Of a stretch of 64,000 nucleotides of DNA, positions 1 through 10,717 are shown one piece after another. Both the position numbers and the translations under genes were made by a program. Below the pieces are notes generated by a model that saw nothing but the letters and a program-made list of their open reading frames with translations, had not been told where the DNA came from and ran no database searches. How positions within the stretch are numbered: position 1 is the stretch's first letter; each line of letters starts with the position of its first letter. The stretch comes from Plotosus lineatus (Eukaryota; Chordata; Actinopteri; Siluriformes; Plotosidae): contig CM045735.1 of NCBI GenBank assembly GCA_024760905.1, positions 13,209,249-13,273,248 on the forward strand. The letters are read 5' to 3'.

Positions 1-566
1 ACATTGAACCTAATACTTTATTCTAGTGGAACTGTCTGTAATTAAAAAGTACTGTGGCTTCAATAAATGCCCAGAATATTATTGCACACTTTTAAATTAT
101 AGCCCTTATATTAACGTAGGTCTTTTTTTTTTTTTTTTTTTTTTTTTACCAGAGTGTATATACTTTAATACATTTATGTTTCAGTTAAATAAGTCCCTGG
201 CTGCAAGGTTTTGAAGAACACTTTAATTTCATCAGTGAGATTTTTTTAAAGTCCATTCTCGGAAACGCTCTCAAAACTGGCTATTCAGCGCCATCTAGTG
301 GGGGTTATAGGCACCAAGTCTGCTTCATGTTAGGTTTACAGCCATGGGGTGGGGGTGGTGGTGAGGAGTTGAAAATTCTTGTTATAAATTACAGTCTATT
401 AATACTAGAGGATTTTTTTTAATAATCAGATCAGAGCACTGGCAGAATAATTTTCTTTCTTTCTCTCTTTCTTTCTTTAGACTGATTCAACACAAAGCAA
501 TACAATTATAAAAACTATAGCCACTGTTTTAATGCCATTTAATCTTGTGATTAGACAGAAAGCTCA

Positions 567-653
<87 letters not shown>

Positions 654-1194
654 TCCTCAGCCTGTTACAGGCTGATATCTACTGAGCTGTGTGTTTATAA
701 TCCCAAGATTAAATGTCATCCAAATAAAAATAAATAAACAAATAAAAGAGATGGCACATAAAACATACCCCCCCAGTTTGTGACATTATTGTAATCTTAC
801 AACTGAAACATTTCTGCCAGGGTACACTGACTAAAAGTGATGGATTTAAAGGCAGTTGGTTCAAAAATGTAAAACTAATTGTGTTCATCAAACGATAAAT
901 GAAATGAAAACGATTGCTGAAGTTTTTTTAATGAACTAATTATTTTTCCCTATAAGGCCCTGCAACTCAGAGACCATTACTATAGTATACAGTATGGAAA
1001 GGGGTCTGACCTTGAGCGGTTGGGTGGCGTTATGGTACATGGGGCACTATGAATATGCAATGCACGGGTTTTGCACAACCTCAGGACGTTTGCTCGGATA
1101 CTTAGTTCTGGTAGGTACGTGCAGAGGTCCAGCAGTGCCGAGTGTGGTCCAAACAGGACTCAGTCAAGATTAAAGCAAACGAATTCTATGTGTT
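1..1194. other. non-repetitive stretch with simple repeats
   Basis: No gene or dispersed element recognised. It contains a T run near 122-147, a short TTTC-type tract near 453-477 and a compound microsatellite described separately. All reading frames are short and low-complexity. Confidence 0.5.
571..648. repeat. compound (GT)n-(GA)n microsatellite
   Basis: About 19 GT units run directly into about 19 GA units, with one AA interruption at the switch. Seen directly. Confidence 0.95.
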
Positions 1195-1570
1195 TACTCC
1201 GGGAACTCCAGTTTCCTCCCGCAGTCCAAAGACAGGCACAGTAGCCAGAGTTACATTTTATTGATTACAATAATCATTTTTATACACTAGAGCAATTGTA
1301 GATTAAGGGCCTTGCACAAGGGCCCAACAATGGTGATAGTGGGGATTGAACTGCTGACTTTTGGAACAGTAACAAATTGCCTTAACCACTAAGCCAAGTG
1401 GCGAATCGGCTGTTCCAAATTCATCGTTCATTGTTCATTTCCTGTAACCACTTAATCCTAATTAGGGTCACGGGGAGGCTGGCGCCCATCCCAGCTGACT
1501 CCGGGAGAGGGCAGAGTACACCCTGGACAGCTCGCCAGACCATCGCCAGACTCAGGACACTAGTACTGTG
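1195..1570. mobile_element. mosaic of SINE-C pieces around a SINE-D
   Basis: The flanks 1195-1221 and 1397-1422 read as plus-strand SINE-C body (cctcccgcagtccaaagaca, then ggctgttccaaatt), so the central SINE-D interrupts that SINE. From about 1425 to 1570 the sequence is SINE-C tail on the minus strand (cttaatcctaattagggtca). Two SINE-C copies in opposite orientation therefore abut here. Confidence 0.65.
1222..1396 (-). mobile_element. SINE-D, tRNA-derived
   Basis: Read on the minus strand it begins CTTGGCTTAGTGGTTAAGGC (A-box-like), has an imperfect B box AGTTCAATCCCC, then the motif GGCCCTTGTGCAAGGCCCTTAA common in fish tRNA SINEs. It splits a SINE-C, so it is younger than that copy. Confidence 0.65.
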
Positions 1571-2408
1571 TTCGAGATGTGAAACAGCTTGTTGTTTTAT
1601 TTATATAAACAGCATTACTGAGTCCTAAAACAAGTGTGCGAGGTCACAATGCAAAACAGATGGTTTTCTTTTCCTAAGGTAGAAGAAGTGAATATTCATG
1701 ATTGGAAAATGCTACATATACTGATTTACTCTGAAAGCTACAGTAAATAGATTACTAATTTGTAATCAGGCCTAGTTGTAATGAATTTCATGAAGGTTCG
1801 AAGGTCTCTAGAGAACACCGCATTCCAAAATCATTATTCTGAAGGCCCACTAGAGACACTACATAAACCTGTTTAGGTTCTGTTTTACAAATCTTTGGAG
1901 GGAGGTGGGAAAAGACATGTGTCTGAGACCCTAGAGGATGGATGTGTGGGTGTGAAGGCTACAGACATAAAAGCGTATCAAGGGTTTGAAGGCAACAGAA
2001 GTCATCCCTTTAAAGCTGAGACAGCATAGAAACCCATTCCTGTGATGGCATCACTGCGCTGTGCATCTACAGGAGTGTTTCAAAAAAATCAGTGCTAATA
2101 AACTGTGTGCTAAGTCACATTTTTATGGGTTTTTGCCGAGAATAGTAGATGATGTGCGAGAACAGCACACAGAATGCCATGACGTCAGTGTGTCACTTTT
2201 TTCTATGGTGTTACAAGAGGTGTGATGAGCTTTATTTAAATTGAAAGTCGTTTGTATGTAGCTCACTTATTCACTCTTAAAGGGGTGTCTTCACTTACCA
2301 GGAATATTAAATAAACATGAAATCCATCACGATATTTTGGAAGTAAAATAGAATCCGCCCCAATGTCTTTCTGTAACGATTTGCTTACTCCTGTACTACT
2401 CAACAGCA
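1571..2408. other. non-repetitive stretch
   Basis: No reading frame of note and no recognised element. Sequence complexity is ordinary. Confidence 0.4.
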
Positions 2409-2616
2409 TGAAAGGTCATTTCTGTGTGGAGTTCACACATCCTTCTTGCATTGGTTTTACTCTGGGTACTCCAGTTTCCTCCCACAGTTCAAAAACCTTC
2501 ACGTTAGGATAATTGGCTGTTTCAAATTGCCTTTAAGTGTAACTGTAAATGGCTGTGTGTGTGTATTGGCCCTTTGATAGGCTTGCTTGCTATTCACGGT
2601 GTACCCTGCCTTCACC
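2409..2616 (+). mobile_element. SINE-C, partial
   Basis: Contains the family body (ggtactccagtttcctccca; ttggctgtttcaaattgcct) and the start of the tail (cggtgtaccctgccttcacc). The head is missing. It ends where minus-strand SINE-B sequence begins. Confidence 0.7.
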
Positions 2617-2680
2617 CACTGTTCACCATAGACAGTGAGAGACATGGCTGTCCTTTGATAACCCAGTTAGCTGCACTGAG

Positions 2681-2681
<1 letters not shown>
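2612..2681 (-). mobile_element. SINE-B or B2 fragment
   Basis: Matches the SINE-B middle read in reverse: ccatagacagtgagagacat, then gataacccagttagctgcac. It is cut off by an (AT)n array. Confidence 0.7.

Positions 2682-2744
<63 letters not shown>
2682..2744. repeat. (AT)n microsatellite, left block
   Basis: Nearly pure AT repeat. A second, longer AT block lies on the other side of the SINE-B that follows, so the two may be one array split by the insertion. Confidence 0.9.
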
Positions 2745-3102
2745 GTATGTCTGTCTTCCTTTTGGCTTTTTCCCTTTTACTCGGGAGTCGCCACAGCTTC
2801 TCATCTGATTCGCACGTTTGATTTGGCAGAGGTTTTTACGTTGGATGCCCTTCCTGCAAGGGACAGGGATTTAGCAAGGGACAGAAACATGCTGACGACT
2901 TTGCAGCTACTCTTTACGAAAGTCAGCAATGGTTCTTTTCCATGCCTCTCACCATAGACAGTGAGAGACATGGCCCGCCTTTGATAACCCAGTTAGCTGC
3001 ACTGGGGGGGACAGTGACAACCTTGTGGAGAGTGGGACTTGAACCCCCAACCTTTGGATCAGCGATCCAGTGCCCTATACCACTAGACCACCACGGGCCA
3101 CA
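2745..3102 (-). mobile_element. SINE-B with RTE-derived tail
   Basis: On the minus strand: tRNA-like head (GGCCCGTGGTGGTCTAGTGG, then B box GGTTCAAGTCCC), central part (aactgggttatcaaaggcgg), then GGAAGGGCATCCAACGTAAA and a 3' end similar to the RTE terminus (TGTGGCGACTCCCGAGTAAA). The tail matches both ends of the RTE at 35.2 kb. The copy is nearly complete and flanked by AT repeats on both sides. Confidence 0.85.
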
Positions 3103-3104
3103 TG

Positions 3105-3240
<136 letters not shown>

Positions 3241-3267
3241 TTTGTTATATATTATATATATATATAT

Positions 3268-3311
3268 TCGGTCCCTAATAGGGACCGAGATCCACACGTG
3301 ACCATCGAAAT
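3268..3311 (-). mobile_element. T1 MITE end fragment with perfect palindrome
   Basis: The stretch gggaccgagatccacacgtg followed by accatcgaaat matches, in reverse, the right-terminal part of T1 copies (compare 26589-26615). At 3268-3288 there is a perfect palindrome: TCGGTCCCTA, one A, then its complement. Confidence 0.55.
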
Positions 3312-3317
3312 ATATAT

Positions 3318-3722
3318 CCACAGTACATTGCCAAAAGTATTCACTCATCTGCCTTCACACATAACTATGAACTATGAACTAAGTTACATTGTCACATTTA
3401 CTATGACATCAGTCTGCCCTTTGCAGCTATACCAGCTTCAACTGTTCTGGTTTAGGATTGTGTTTATGGGTATTTTTGACCTTTCTTCCAGAAGCACATT
3501 TGTGAAGTCGGACACTGATGTTGGATCATAAGGCTGCGCCTAACCATCCGCTGACCCTGCAGTGTCACTTCGTGGCTGAGTTAATGTCATTCCCAGTTGC
3601 TTCCACTTTGTTGTAATACCACTGACTGTTGACTGTAGAATATTTAGTAGTGAGGACATTTCATGATTGAATTTGTTGCACACATGGCATCCTTTCACTG
3701 TACTAAATTGGTATTAACTGAT
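3318..3722 (-). pseudogene. Tc1-like transposon remnant
   Basis: Begins with a terminus typical of a widespread fish Tc1 family (cattgccaaaagtattcact), followed by antisense transposase sequence: 'ccctttgcagctataccagc' and 'tgacctttcttccagaagca' encode the C-terminal part. From about 3550 it jumps to the N-terminal DNA-binding region ('tcacttcgtggctgagttaa', 'ccactttgttgtaataccac'). Most of the catalytic region between them is deleted, and the second terminus is lost at the tetranucleotide array. Family assignment rests on recalled resemblance to fish Tc1 elements. Confidence 0.75.
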
Positions 3723-3732
3723 CCGTCCTTCC

Positions 3733-3877
<145 letters not shown>

Positions 3878-4577
3878 CCAACCAACCACAGACTTCTTGA
3901 GGTCATCATACACTTGTATATGTGTTCATTTGTCAATTCCCTGCACTGAGCATAGAATTGAACAGATATGGGTTTCAAATTTTTATGCCGTGAAGTTAAT
4001 GTCTGCTTTAAACATGTCACAATGTGGCAGCGTCCTCTCAGTGACCTTCACAATGGCACAGTTTTTTGAGTCAGGCAGGCTAATCTAAGTATCTCAGGAT
4101 CTTCTGGTCCCAGGAATTCTGACTTACTACAGCCTTTTGTTTACACAGAATGGTGTAAAAAAAAAAAAAAAAAAAAAAAAAATCAAAACTTAAAAAAAAT
4201 AAAAATCAAAAACAGTTGTGTGAACTGACAGGAAGGCCACAGTAATTCAAATAACAATACTCTACAAATATGGTGAGCAGAAAAGCTGAGAGCATAACAA
4301 GTCCTTGAGGAGGATATGTTCTTTGTCAGAAAAAAAGTGAAATCATTCACTTGTGAATGGTAAAGTACTGTATCTAAGTACATGTGGTTTCTAACTGCTG
4401 TATATACACTGTATTTTCAGCATGATCAAAACTTATTACTTCAGATTTGACAAACACACACTGAAAGTTTAATGTTATGTGTATTTTGATTAATGTGCAC
4501 GTATACCACCATTACACACACGTAGCCAAGTGATGCATTCCCACATGTGTTGCTATTGTGAGGACCAGCATGTAGGG
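3878..4577. other. non-repetitive stretch with A run
   Basis: No gene recognised. An A run of about 26 lies near 4157-4182. Confidence 0.4.
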
Positions 4578-4865
4578 AAGGGGTGGGCAATTATTTTGGC
4601 TTGGGGGCCACAGTGACTTTTAAAATTTGACAAACGGCCCGGGTCAAGATACGAAGAAATATGCATTTTTAACAGTCCACATCAAACATAAACAGAAAAA
4701 ACCCATTAAAATATTCACATACCTTTTAGTGGGAACAGTGCTGTTGATCACCCATTTTTGCCAGTGCATTGAAGTCTGGTAGCAATTCCATTGTGGTGAT
4801 TCTCAGAATAAACTTGTGTTCATCACTCATTTGGGATCTGTGGGGTGCTTTGTTGGTGTTCATCA
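4578..4865. mobile_element. probable hAT element terminus
   Basis: The start 'aggggtgggcaattattttg' followed by 'ggcttgggggccac' and 'aacggcccgggtc' is typical of fish hAT (Charlie-like) ends. No matching right terminus or target duplication was found, so extent and identity are uncertain. Confidence 0.4.
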
Positions 4866-4875
4866 CACTAAAAGT

Positions 4876-5113
4876 CCGTCAGGACCAGCTAGAACCAGTC
4901 AGAACCGGTTCAAACTGGACGGAACCAGTCGAAACCAGTCAAAACTGGTTCAAACCAGCCAGGACTGGTTAGAACCGGTTGGAACCAGTTGGAACCGGTT
5001 GGAACCGGTCGGAACTGTTCAAACCAGTCGGAACCGGTCATAACCGGTCAGAACCAGTCGGGACCGGTAGGAACTGGTTCAAACCGGTCGAAACTAGTTC
5101 AATCCAGCCAGGA
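4876..5113. repeat. 10-bp minisatellite, consensus CnGTYnGAAC
   Basis: About 23 tandem units of exactly 10 bases, apart from one 9-base unit near 5016-5024. Nearly every unit ends in AAC or GAC and begins CAG, CGG or TGG. Adjacent units create many ACCGGT/AACCGGTT palindromes. Because 10 is not a multiple of 3, a 30-base register lets frames stay open and gives false ORFs rich in Glu-Pro-Val-Thr. Confidence 0.9.
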
Positions 5114-5404
5114 AAATGAATAAACCGACAATGGTAAAGTCCCCTTGTTTGAATAAAGTTAACAAGTTGCACAACCAGCTTCACTGCATGGTCAAGCTGC
5201 AACATGGATTTACACAGTGCTTCCTAGTGAATTATGCATATATGCTAATGCTTGATTCTTGGATGGAATTTGCTTGGAAAAAGGTGCTTTGCTGAGCCTG
5301 CATGTCTTGGTGTAATTAGCATGGTTGGTGGAACATGTTGTACAAGCTGCATTAAACAGATTCTTTAAATCAGTAAAACCTGGGCATTAAAATTACATTT
5401 GTGT
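5114..5404. other. non-repetitive stretch
   Basis: Nothing recognised with confidence. It could be interior of the hAT element suspected to start near 4578. Confidence 0.3.
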
Positions 5405-5679
5405 TAATTAAGTTGGAGGTAGCCTAATGGTGAGAGCTTTGGGACCGAAAGGTTGCTGGATCGATTCTGGAACCAGTAGTAAAAAATGTGGATGGAGGGG
5501 GAGTAAGCTGCACCTTCCCTTCCTCCACCTTCAAAGCTGAAGTGCCCTTGAGCAAGGAACCTTACCCCCAGCTGCTCTCCAGGTGTCCCGAATGTATGTT
5601 GCAGCCCACTGCTCCGAGTGTGTGCTCACTTTGGATGGGTTAAAAGCAGAGGCAATAATTTCCCTTGTAGGATTAATAC
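5405..5679 (+). mobile_element. SINE-E, tRNA-derived
   Basis: A-box-like GTAGCCTAATGGTGAGAGCT, B-box-like GGATCGATTCTGG, then the downstream motifs 'cccttgagcaaggaacctta' and 'cactttggatgggttaaa' that mark a common fish SINE. Its 3' part carries the target site of the LINE that follows. Confidence 0.75.
5671..5679 (+). repeat. target site duplication, left
   Basis: GATTAATAC occurs here and again at 8251-8259, exactly bracketing the LINE with inverted 5' end. Confidence 0.75.
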
Positions 5680-6115
5680 AGAGAGGTGACAGTCCATGTC
5701 CCAAGGGTTAGAGTCAGTACCCGAGGATCGGTCTGACAGAACCCATGCCTTTGGCTGCCACCCAACTCACACTGCACCTGACTCCAATAGCCCCTCCCAC
5801 AGGTAGTGGGTCCATGGGAGGGCAGACCCATGTCTCCTTTTCAGGTCCCATGGGCAGAAGCCCAACAACCAGGCGCTCCCCTTCGAGCCCCAGGCCTGGC
5901 TCCAATGGGGGACCCTGGTGACCCGTGTCTGGGCAAGGGAAACTGTTCTTGTTTTTTGTTGTTTCTTCATAGAGGTCTTTAGAACCGCATTTCTTCTGGA
6001 CTTTCATCTAAGACCTGTTTGCTTTGGGTGACTCTACCAGGGCACAATGCCCTCGACAACATAGCTCCGAGGATGATTAAAACATGCAAACCACTTCAAC
6101 CGGATAAGGTGGCGA
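5680..6115 (-). mobile_element. LINE 5' end, inverted segment
   Basis: Read on the minus strand this is the 5' untranslated region and ORF start of the same LINE found at 49 kb: 'cagacacgggtcaccagggt', 'gagttgggtggcagccaaag', 'cttgggacatggactgtcac' align with 'aaacgtgggtcactgggtcc', 'gagttgggtggcagctgaag', 'cttgggacacagaatgtcac' at 49.0-49.25 kb. The plus-strand remainder of the LINE starts at about 6116. Opposed segments within one target duplication are the signature of 5' inversion during target-primed reverse transcription (twin priming). The junction position is good to about 10 bases. Confidence 0.8.
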
Positions 6116-8250
6116 TTCAGGGATGGGCACCAGACCTGCCAGGCCAAGCATGTAGCTAGGGTCTCCTGGGAACGTTTGGCAGAGCCTCCTATCAGAGGGG
6201 CCTTTAACTCCCACCTCTGGTAGAGCTACAACAATGTCCCAAAGGAGGCAGGTGACATGGAATCTGAATGGGTCATGCTTCATGCCTCATTGCTGAAGTG
6301 GCAGCCCATAGCTGTGGCCAGAAGGTCATTGGTGCCTGACGTGGCGGTAACCCCCGAACCCGGTGATAGACACCTACAGCTAAAGGGAGCCATCCAGCTG
6401 AAAAAGGAGGCCTATTGGATCTTATTGGCCTAGGGGACACCTGAGGAAGCAGAGAGGTACCAGCATGCCAAACGTGCTGCCGCCTGAGCTGTCACTGATA
6501 CAAAATTTCGGGCATGGGGGGAGTTCAGTGAGGGCCTGGAGAGCGATTATCGGTTGGCCTCAAAAAGATGCCTCAGGAGGGGGAAGGAGTGCTCCCCAAA
6601 TACTGTTTACAGTGGAAGTAGCGAGCTGCTCACCTCAACTAGGGATGTCATTGGGAGGTGGAAATAATACTTTGAGGACCTCCTCAATCCCATCAACATG
6701 CCCTCTGTGGAGGAGGATGACCCTGGGGGTTTGGGTGAGGGTTTTCCCATCACTGGAGCTGAGGTCACCAAGGTAGTCAAAAAGCTCCTCGGTGGTCGAG
6801 CTCTGGGGGTGGATGAAATCCACCCTGAGTATCTCAGGGATCTGGATGTTGAAGGATTGTCTTGGTTGACATGTCTCTGCAACATTGCGTGGTCATTGGG
6901 GGCCGTACCACTGGATTGGCAAACCGGGGTGGTGATCTCCCTTTTTAAAAAGGGGGGCTGGAGGGTGTGTTCCAAATGTCGTGGAGTCACACTCCTCAGC
7001 CTACCTGGGAAAGTCTATGCAGGGATATTAGAGAAGAGGATCCAACCAATAGTTGAACCTCGGATTTAGGAGGAACAATGTGGTTTTCGTCCTGGCCGCG
7101 GCACTCTCGACCAACTCTATATTCGCCACAGGATTCTGGAGGGGCATGGGAGTTTGCCCAATCTGTCCACCTGCATATTGTGGATTTGCAGAAGGCTTTT
7201 GACCCTGTCCCTCAGGTTATTTTGTGAAGCATGCTCTGGGAGTACGGTGTTCCGGACCTGTTGCTATGGGTCGATACGATCATGGTATCACCAGAGCCAG
7301 AGCTCAGTCTGTATTGGGAACAACAGGTTAAATTTTTTCCGGTGAGGGTTGGAGTCCGCCAAGGCTGGCCTTTGTCACTGATTCAGTTCATAATTTTTAT
7401 GGACAGAATTTCTAGGCACAGCTGAGGTGTTGAGGGGTTCTGGTTTGGTGGCCAGATCTCGCCTCTGCTTTTCGTGGATGACGTCCTTTTGACTTCATCA
7501 AGCTGGAACCTCCAGCTCTCATTAGAGTGATTCGCAGTTGAGCAAGAAGCTGCCGGGGATGAGAATCAGCACTTCCAAGTCTGAGGGCATGGTTCTCAGT
7601 TGGAAAAGGGTGGTACCTTCGGGGTTTGGAGTCAGGTCCTGCCTTGAGTGGAGGAGTTCAGGAATACCTGGGTCTTGTTCACGAGTGAGGGAAGGATAGA
7701 GCGGGAGATTGACAGACAGATTGCTGCAGCCTCTGCTGTAAAGCGGAGCCTGTACCAGTTCGTCCTGGTGAAGAGGGAGCTGAGCCCAAGGCAAAGCTCT
7801 CAATTTACCAGTCGATCTATATTCCAACTCTCACCTATGGTCACAAGCTTTGGGTAGTGACTGAAAGAACAAGATCACAGATACAAGTGGCTGAAATGAG
7901 CTTGCTTCACCTGGTGGCTGGGCTCTCCCTTAGAGTTTGGAGAGCTCAGAGTAGAACTGCAGCTCCTATGCATTGAGAGGAGCCGGTTGATGTGGCTCGG
8001 GCATCTGGTTAGAATGCCTCCTGAATGCTTCTCTGGTGTGGTGTTTCGGGCATGTCCAACCGGGAAAAGGTCCCGATGTTGACCTAGAACACACTGCAGG
8101 GATTATGTCTCTCGGCTGCTTTGGGAACGCCTCTGTGTCCCCCTAGAATAGCTGGAGGAAGTGGTTGTGGAGTGGGACATCTGGACCTCATTGCTTCGGC
8201 TGTTGCCCCCGCAACCTGACACCGGGGAAGCAGAAGAAGATGAAGATGAA
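6116..8250 (+). pseudogene. LINE ORF (endonuclease/RT), decayed
   Basis: Degenerate AP-endonuclease type non-LTR retrotransposon. Recognisable in order: linker after the endonuclease (WERLAEPPIRGAFNSHL-like), the pre-RT segment, 'LLGGRALGVDEIHPEYLRDL' near 6790-6845, 'LSWLTCLCNIAWSLGAVPL' near 6860, 'GVTLLSLPGKVYAGILEKRI' near 6985, 'EEQCGFRPGRGTLDQLY' near 7070, 'FPVRVGVRQGWPLS' near 7337, the catalytic box as 'LLFVDDVLL' near 7467, and the C-terminal 'LTYGHKLWVVTERTRSQIQ'-like part near 7830. Several frameshifts and stops break it, including a TAG at 7067. It ends in a (GAAGAT)-type tail. The clade is one widespread in teleosts, and I do not assign a family name. Most of the endonuclease is lost at the inversion junction. 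Confidence 0.85.
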
Positions 8251-8259
8251 GATTAATAC
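8251..8259 (+). repeat. target site duplication, right
   Basis: Second copy of GATTAATAC, immediately after the GAAGAT tail of the LINE. Confidence 0.75.
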
Positions 8260-8589
8260 GGTATAACAATAAATAAATACTGATAAATAATAAAACACCC
8301 TTGATATTCAGCAGCAAGAATGTCAGAGAAATTAATTTCTCATAGCAGTGTCAAAATTTTCACCTGTGTCACAATTTCTGTAGTTCCAGTATCAAACTTA
8401 ACATGTCACAGAACAAATATGACCCTGCTGAACATTTGTAGTTCTGTACACTGCTCCCCACAACACCCACTAAAAATTAATAACTGGGCTTAGAAAAAAA
8501 AAGTCAAAAAAGTAAAGTCGCTTCATTGAAAATTGAAAGTATGATAAAAAGCCAACCTGTAAATGAAACATTTTTAAATTAAAATATAT
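8260..8589. other. AT-rich stretch without recognised features
   Basis: Nothing recognised. It may include the distal part of the SINE-E split by the LINE. Confidence 0.3.
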
Positions 8590-8741
8590 CTTCTTATTTC
8601 TTCTTTTCCTTTCGGCTGTTCCCTTCAGGGGTCACCACAGCGAATGATCTGCCTCCATCTCTCCCTATCCTCCGCATCTTCTACTCTTACTCCAACTACC
8701 TTCATGTCCTCCTTCACCACAGCCATAAATCTTCTATTTAA
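8590..8741 (-). mobile_element. RTE 3' end fragment
   Basis: In reverse it reads the RTE terminus: 'gaggcagatcattcgctgtg', 'gtgacccctgaagggaacag', 'ccgaaaggaaaagaagaa'. Only about 150 bases are present, ending with codons for the last roughly 30 residues of the ORF. It is 5'-truncated. Confidence 0.85.
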
Positions 8742-9077
8742 ATGAAATATATATAGACCATTTATTTAGAAAATAAAACATAATCAGAAATCACTCAACA
8801 AAGAATAATTAAACTAAAAAATCGATTCCTTTTAAAAATTGTACTTTCCTGTGTTGATTAGTATTAACTTGAATTATAAGAAAAAGTAAAATCTTTGGGC
8901 TCGGAGCTTCAGTCTTCAGAATCACATGCCACCTCTGAGCCAAGAAATTGTTTGAAAGGCTGGGTTTCCTAACCAGAACATCAGAGCCTAATGAAAGATA
9001 GTATAATTTTTACTTCTGATTAAACAAACCTTGAGCTTTTTAGTAATAAACAATCAAATAATGAAGACGACGACAAC

Positions 9078-9131
<54 letters not shown>

Positions 9132-9297
9132 CGCTTGTCCCAGTTGTAAAATATGGTGGAGGTTTGGTGATGATGTGGGGTTGATTTTTCTTCACAGTCC
9201 GTGTAGACTAAAGCAGCAAAAGTATGGTTATCCAGTCCCTTCTTCCTTTTCAATTTATTATCAAGAATGACCTATAATAGCATTTAAGTAACAGTAA
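8742..9297. other. AT-rich stretch with (AAT)n
   Basis: No gene or dispersed repeat recognised apart from a trinucleotide array at 9081-9130. Confidence 0.4.
9081..9130. repeat. (AAT)n microsatellite
   Basis: About 16 AAT units, preceded by GACGACGAC. The Ile-rich and Leu-rich open frames here are artefacts. Confidence 0.95.
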
Positions 9298-9502
9298 CAT
9301 GGTGGCTAAGTAGTTAGCGTGTCTGCCTCATATCAAGAACGTCCTGAAATTGAGTCCCGTGCTCAGTGAGGTTGTCTCTACGCGAAGTTTACAAATTCTC
9401 CCCATGTTTGCATCTGGCTTCCTCCTACAGTCCAAAAAACATTCACATGAGGCTAATTAACGTTCTAAATTGTCTTGGTCTGAATGTGACTGTGAATGGT
9501 TT

Positions 9503-9568
<66 letters not shown>

Positions 9569-9695
9569 AGTGTGTGTTGTCCTTGCAATTAATTGGCGAA
9601 TTGTTGGTGTACCCTGTCTTTATCAAGAGTTGGTTGAGATAAGCTCCAGCCTTCCTGTGACCCGAATAGGATTAAGCATTTTAGCAAAAATGTGA
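9298..9695 (+). mobile_element. SINE-C, near full length
   Basis: Head 'catggtggctaagtagttag', degenerate B box, body 'cttcctcctacagtccaaaa', and tail ending 'gaataggattaagcatttta'. The internal GT-rich segment has expanded to a (GT)n tract at 9507-9570, a microsatellite grown from within the SINE. Confidence 0.8.
9507..9570. repeat. (GT)n microsatellite inside SINE-C
   Basis: About 28 GT units ending in a GCGCGA interruption. It sits exactly where other SINE-C copies carry a short 'gtgtgtgtgttggccctg'. Confidence 0.9.
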
Positions 9696-9699
9696 TTTT

Positions 9700-10717
9700 C
9701 TCTAATACCTCCTGTTCATATAATCAGGTCAGATCATTTCAGATCATCAAGTCATTTATCAGTAATTTAGCTATTGTCCAGCGGTGGACAGAGTAATAAG
9801 TTGTGATTCCCCTCTCTTATTCTTTAGCCCACTATTCAGGCCGACTGGGAGCCTAGCACGCACTGGCTGTGACGAACGAGGTGGAAACCATGGAAACTGC
9901 GGGGCGGGAGCAGGCTGCCGTAATTCAGATATGCGTGCACAGTGACGACCGAATTGATTCAGGGCTGTGATTCATGTCTGTAGGGTCCAGCAGGCGCTTG
10001 ATTTCAGCGCCTCCTTTCAACATGAGGAGGGCCTCATGGTGACTCACAACAGCCTGCAAGACAACCATAAAGAAAGCACAGTACTCCATCTCTCTCTCCT
10101 CTCAAAAAAAGGGACGAGTTGTGAGTCACTATATGGGGAGTAGTACAGATTGTTCCCAGGGTGCACGTTCATGTGACGGCTGATCTAAACAGTGATGAGA
10201 TGGCAGGTCTCTGTGTGTAATGAGGAATCAGCATGTGGGTGTGGTGTAGGCTGGGATGAGGGTGGCAGCTGAGAAGAACATGTCATGTTCAGCGGCAGTT
10301 GTGACGAATAAATTGTTCTGCTTCATGTTATTCCTACAAACTTTAAAAGTCATAAACTGTTTCTACTTGTCCCCATTCCGACATCTTATATACATTAAAT
10401 ACCATTTTTCAGACAGAAGCTCTAATTTTATTTTGCAACCATGCATTTAGTCATTTCTAATTTTATTCTTTTCAGACAGTGCTTGACTGTAACTACATGC
10501 CGATAGAGTTGAAAGTTGTGTGTTACTTTCTTAGGAAATTAACATACTTTTGTTTTTACCACACCAAAGACATTGAACCCATAACCAACAAACCTTCCTT
10601 AGGATCCCTTTATTCATTTATTTATTTGTTTGCTTGTTTGTAATCCTCTCTTTCAAGGCACTTTTACTTTGACATTACTTTCATATTATCAAAAAAAATG
10701 TTTTTTTGCTTTTTTAT
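9700..10717. other. unique stretch, possible conserved non-coding DNA
   Basis: No element recognised. Between about 9830 and 10260 composition is more balanced, with several CpGs ('aaactgcggggcgggagcag', 'gacgaccgaattgattcagg') and no microsatellite, unlike its AT-rich surroundings. No frame gives a recognisable protein. It could be a regulatory element or untranslated exon. This is inference only. Confidence 0.3.

Noticed and set aside
4769..5043. Two overlapping open frames with Glu-Pro-Val-Thr or Asn-Arg repeats
   Set aside because: They are products of the 10-base minisatellite; the period keeps several frames open by chance.
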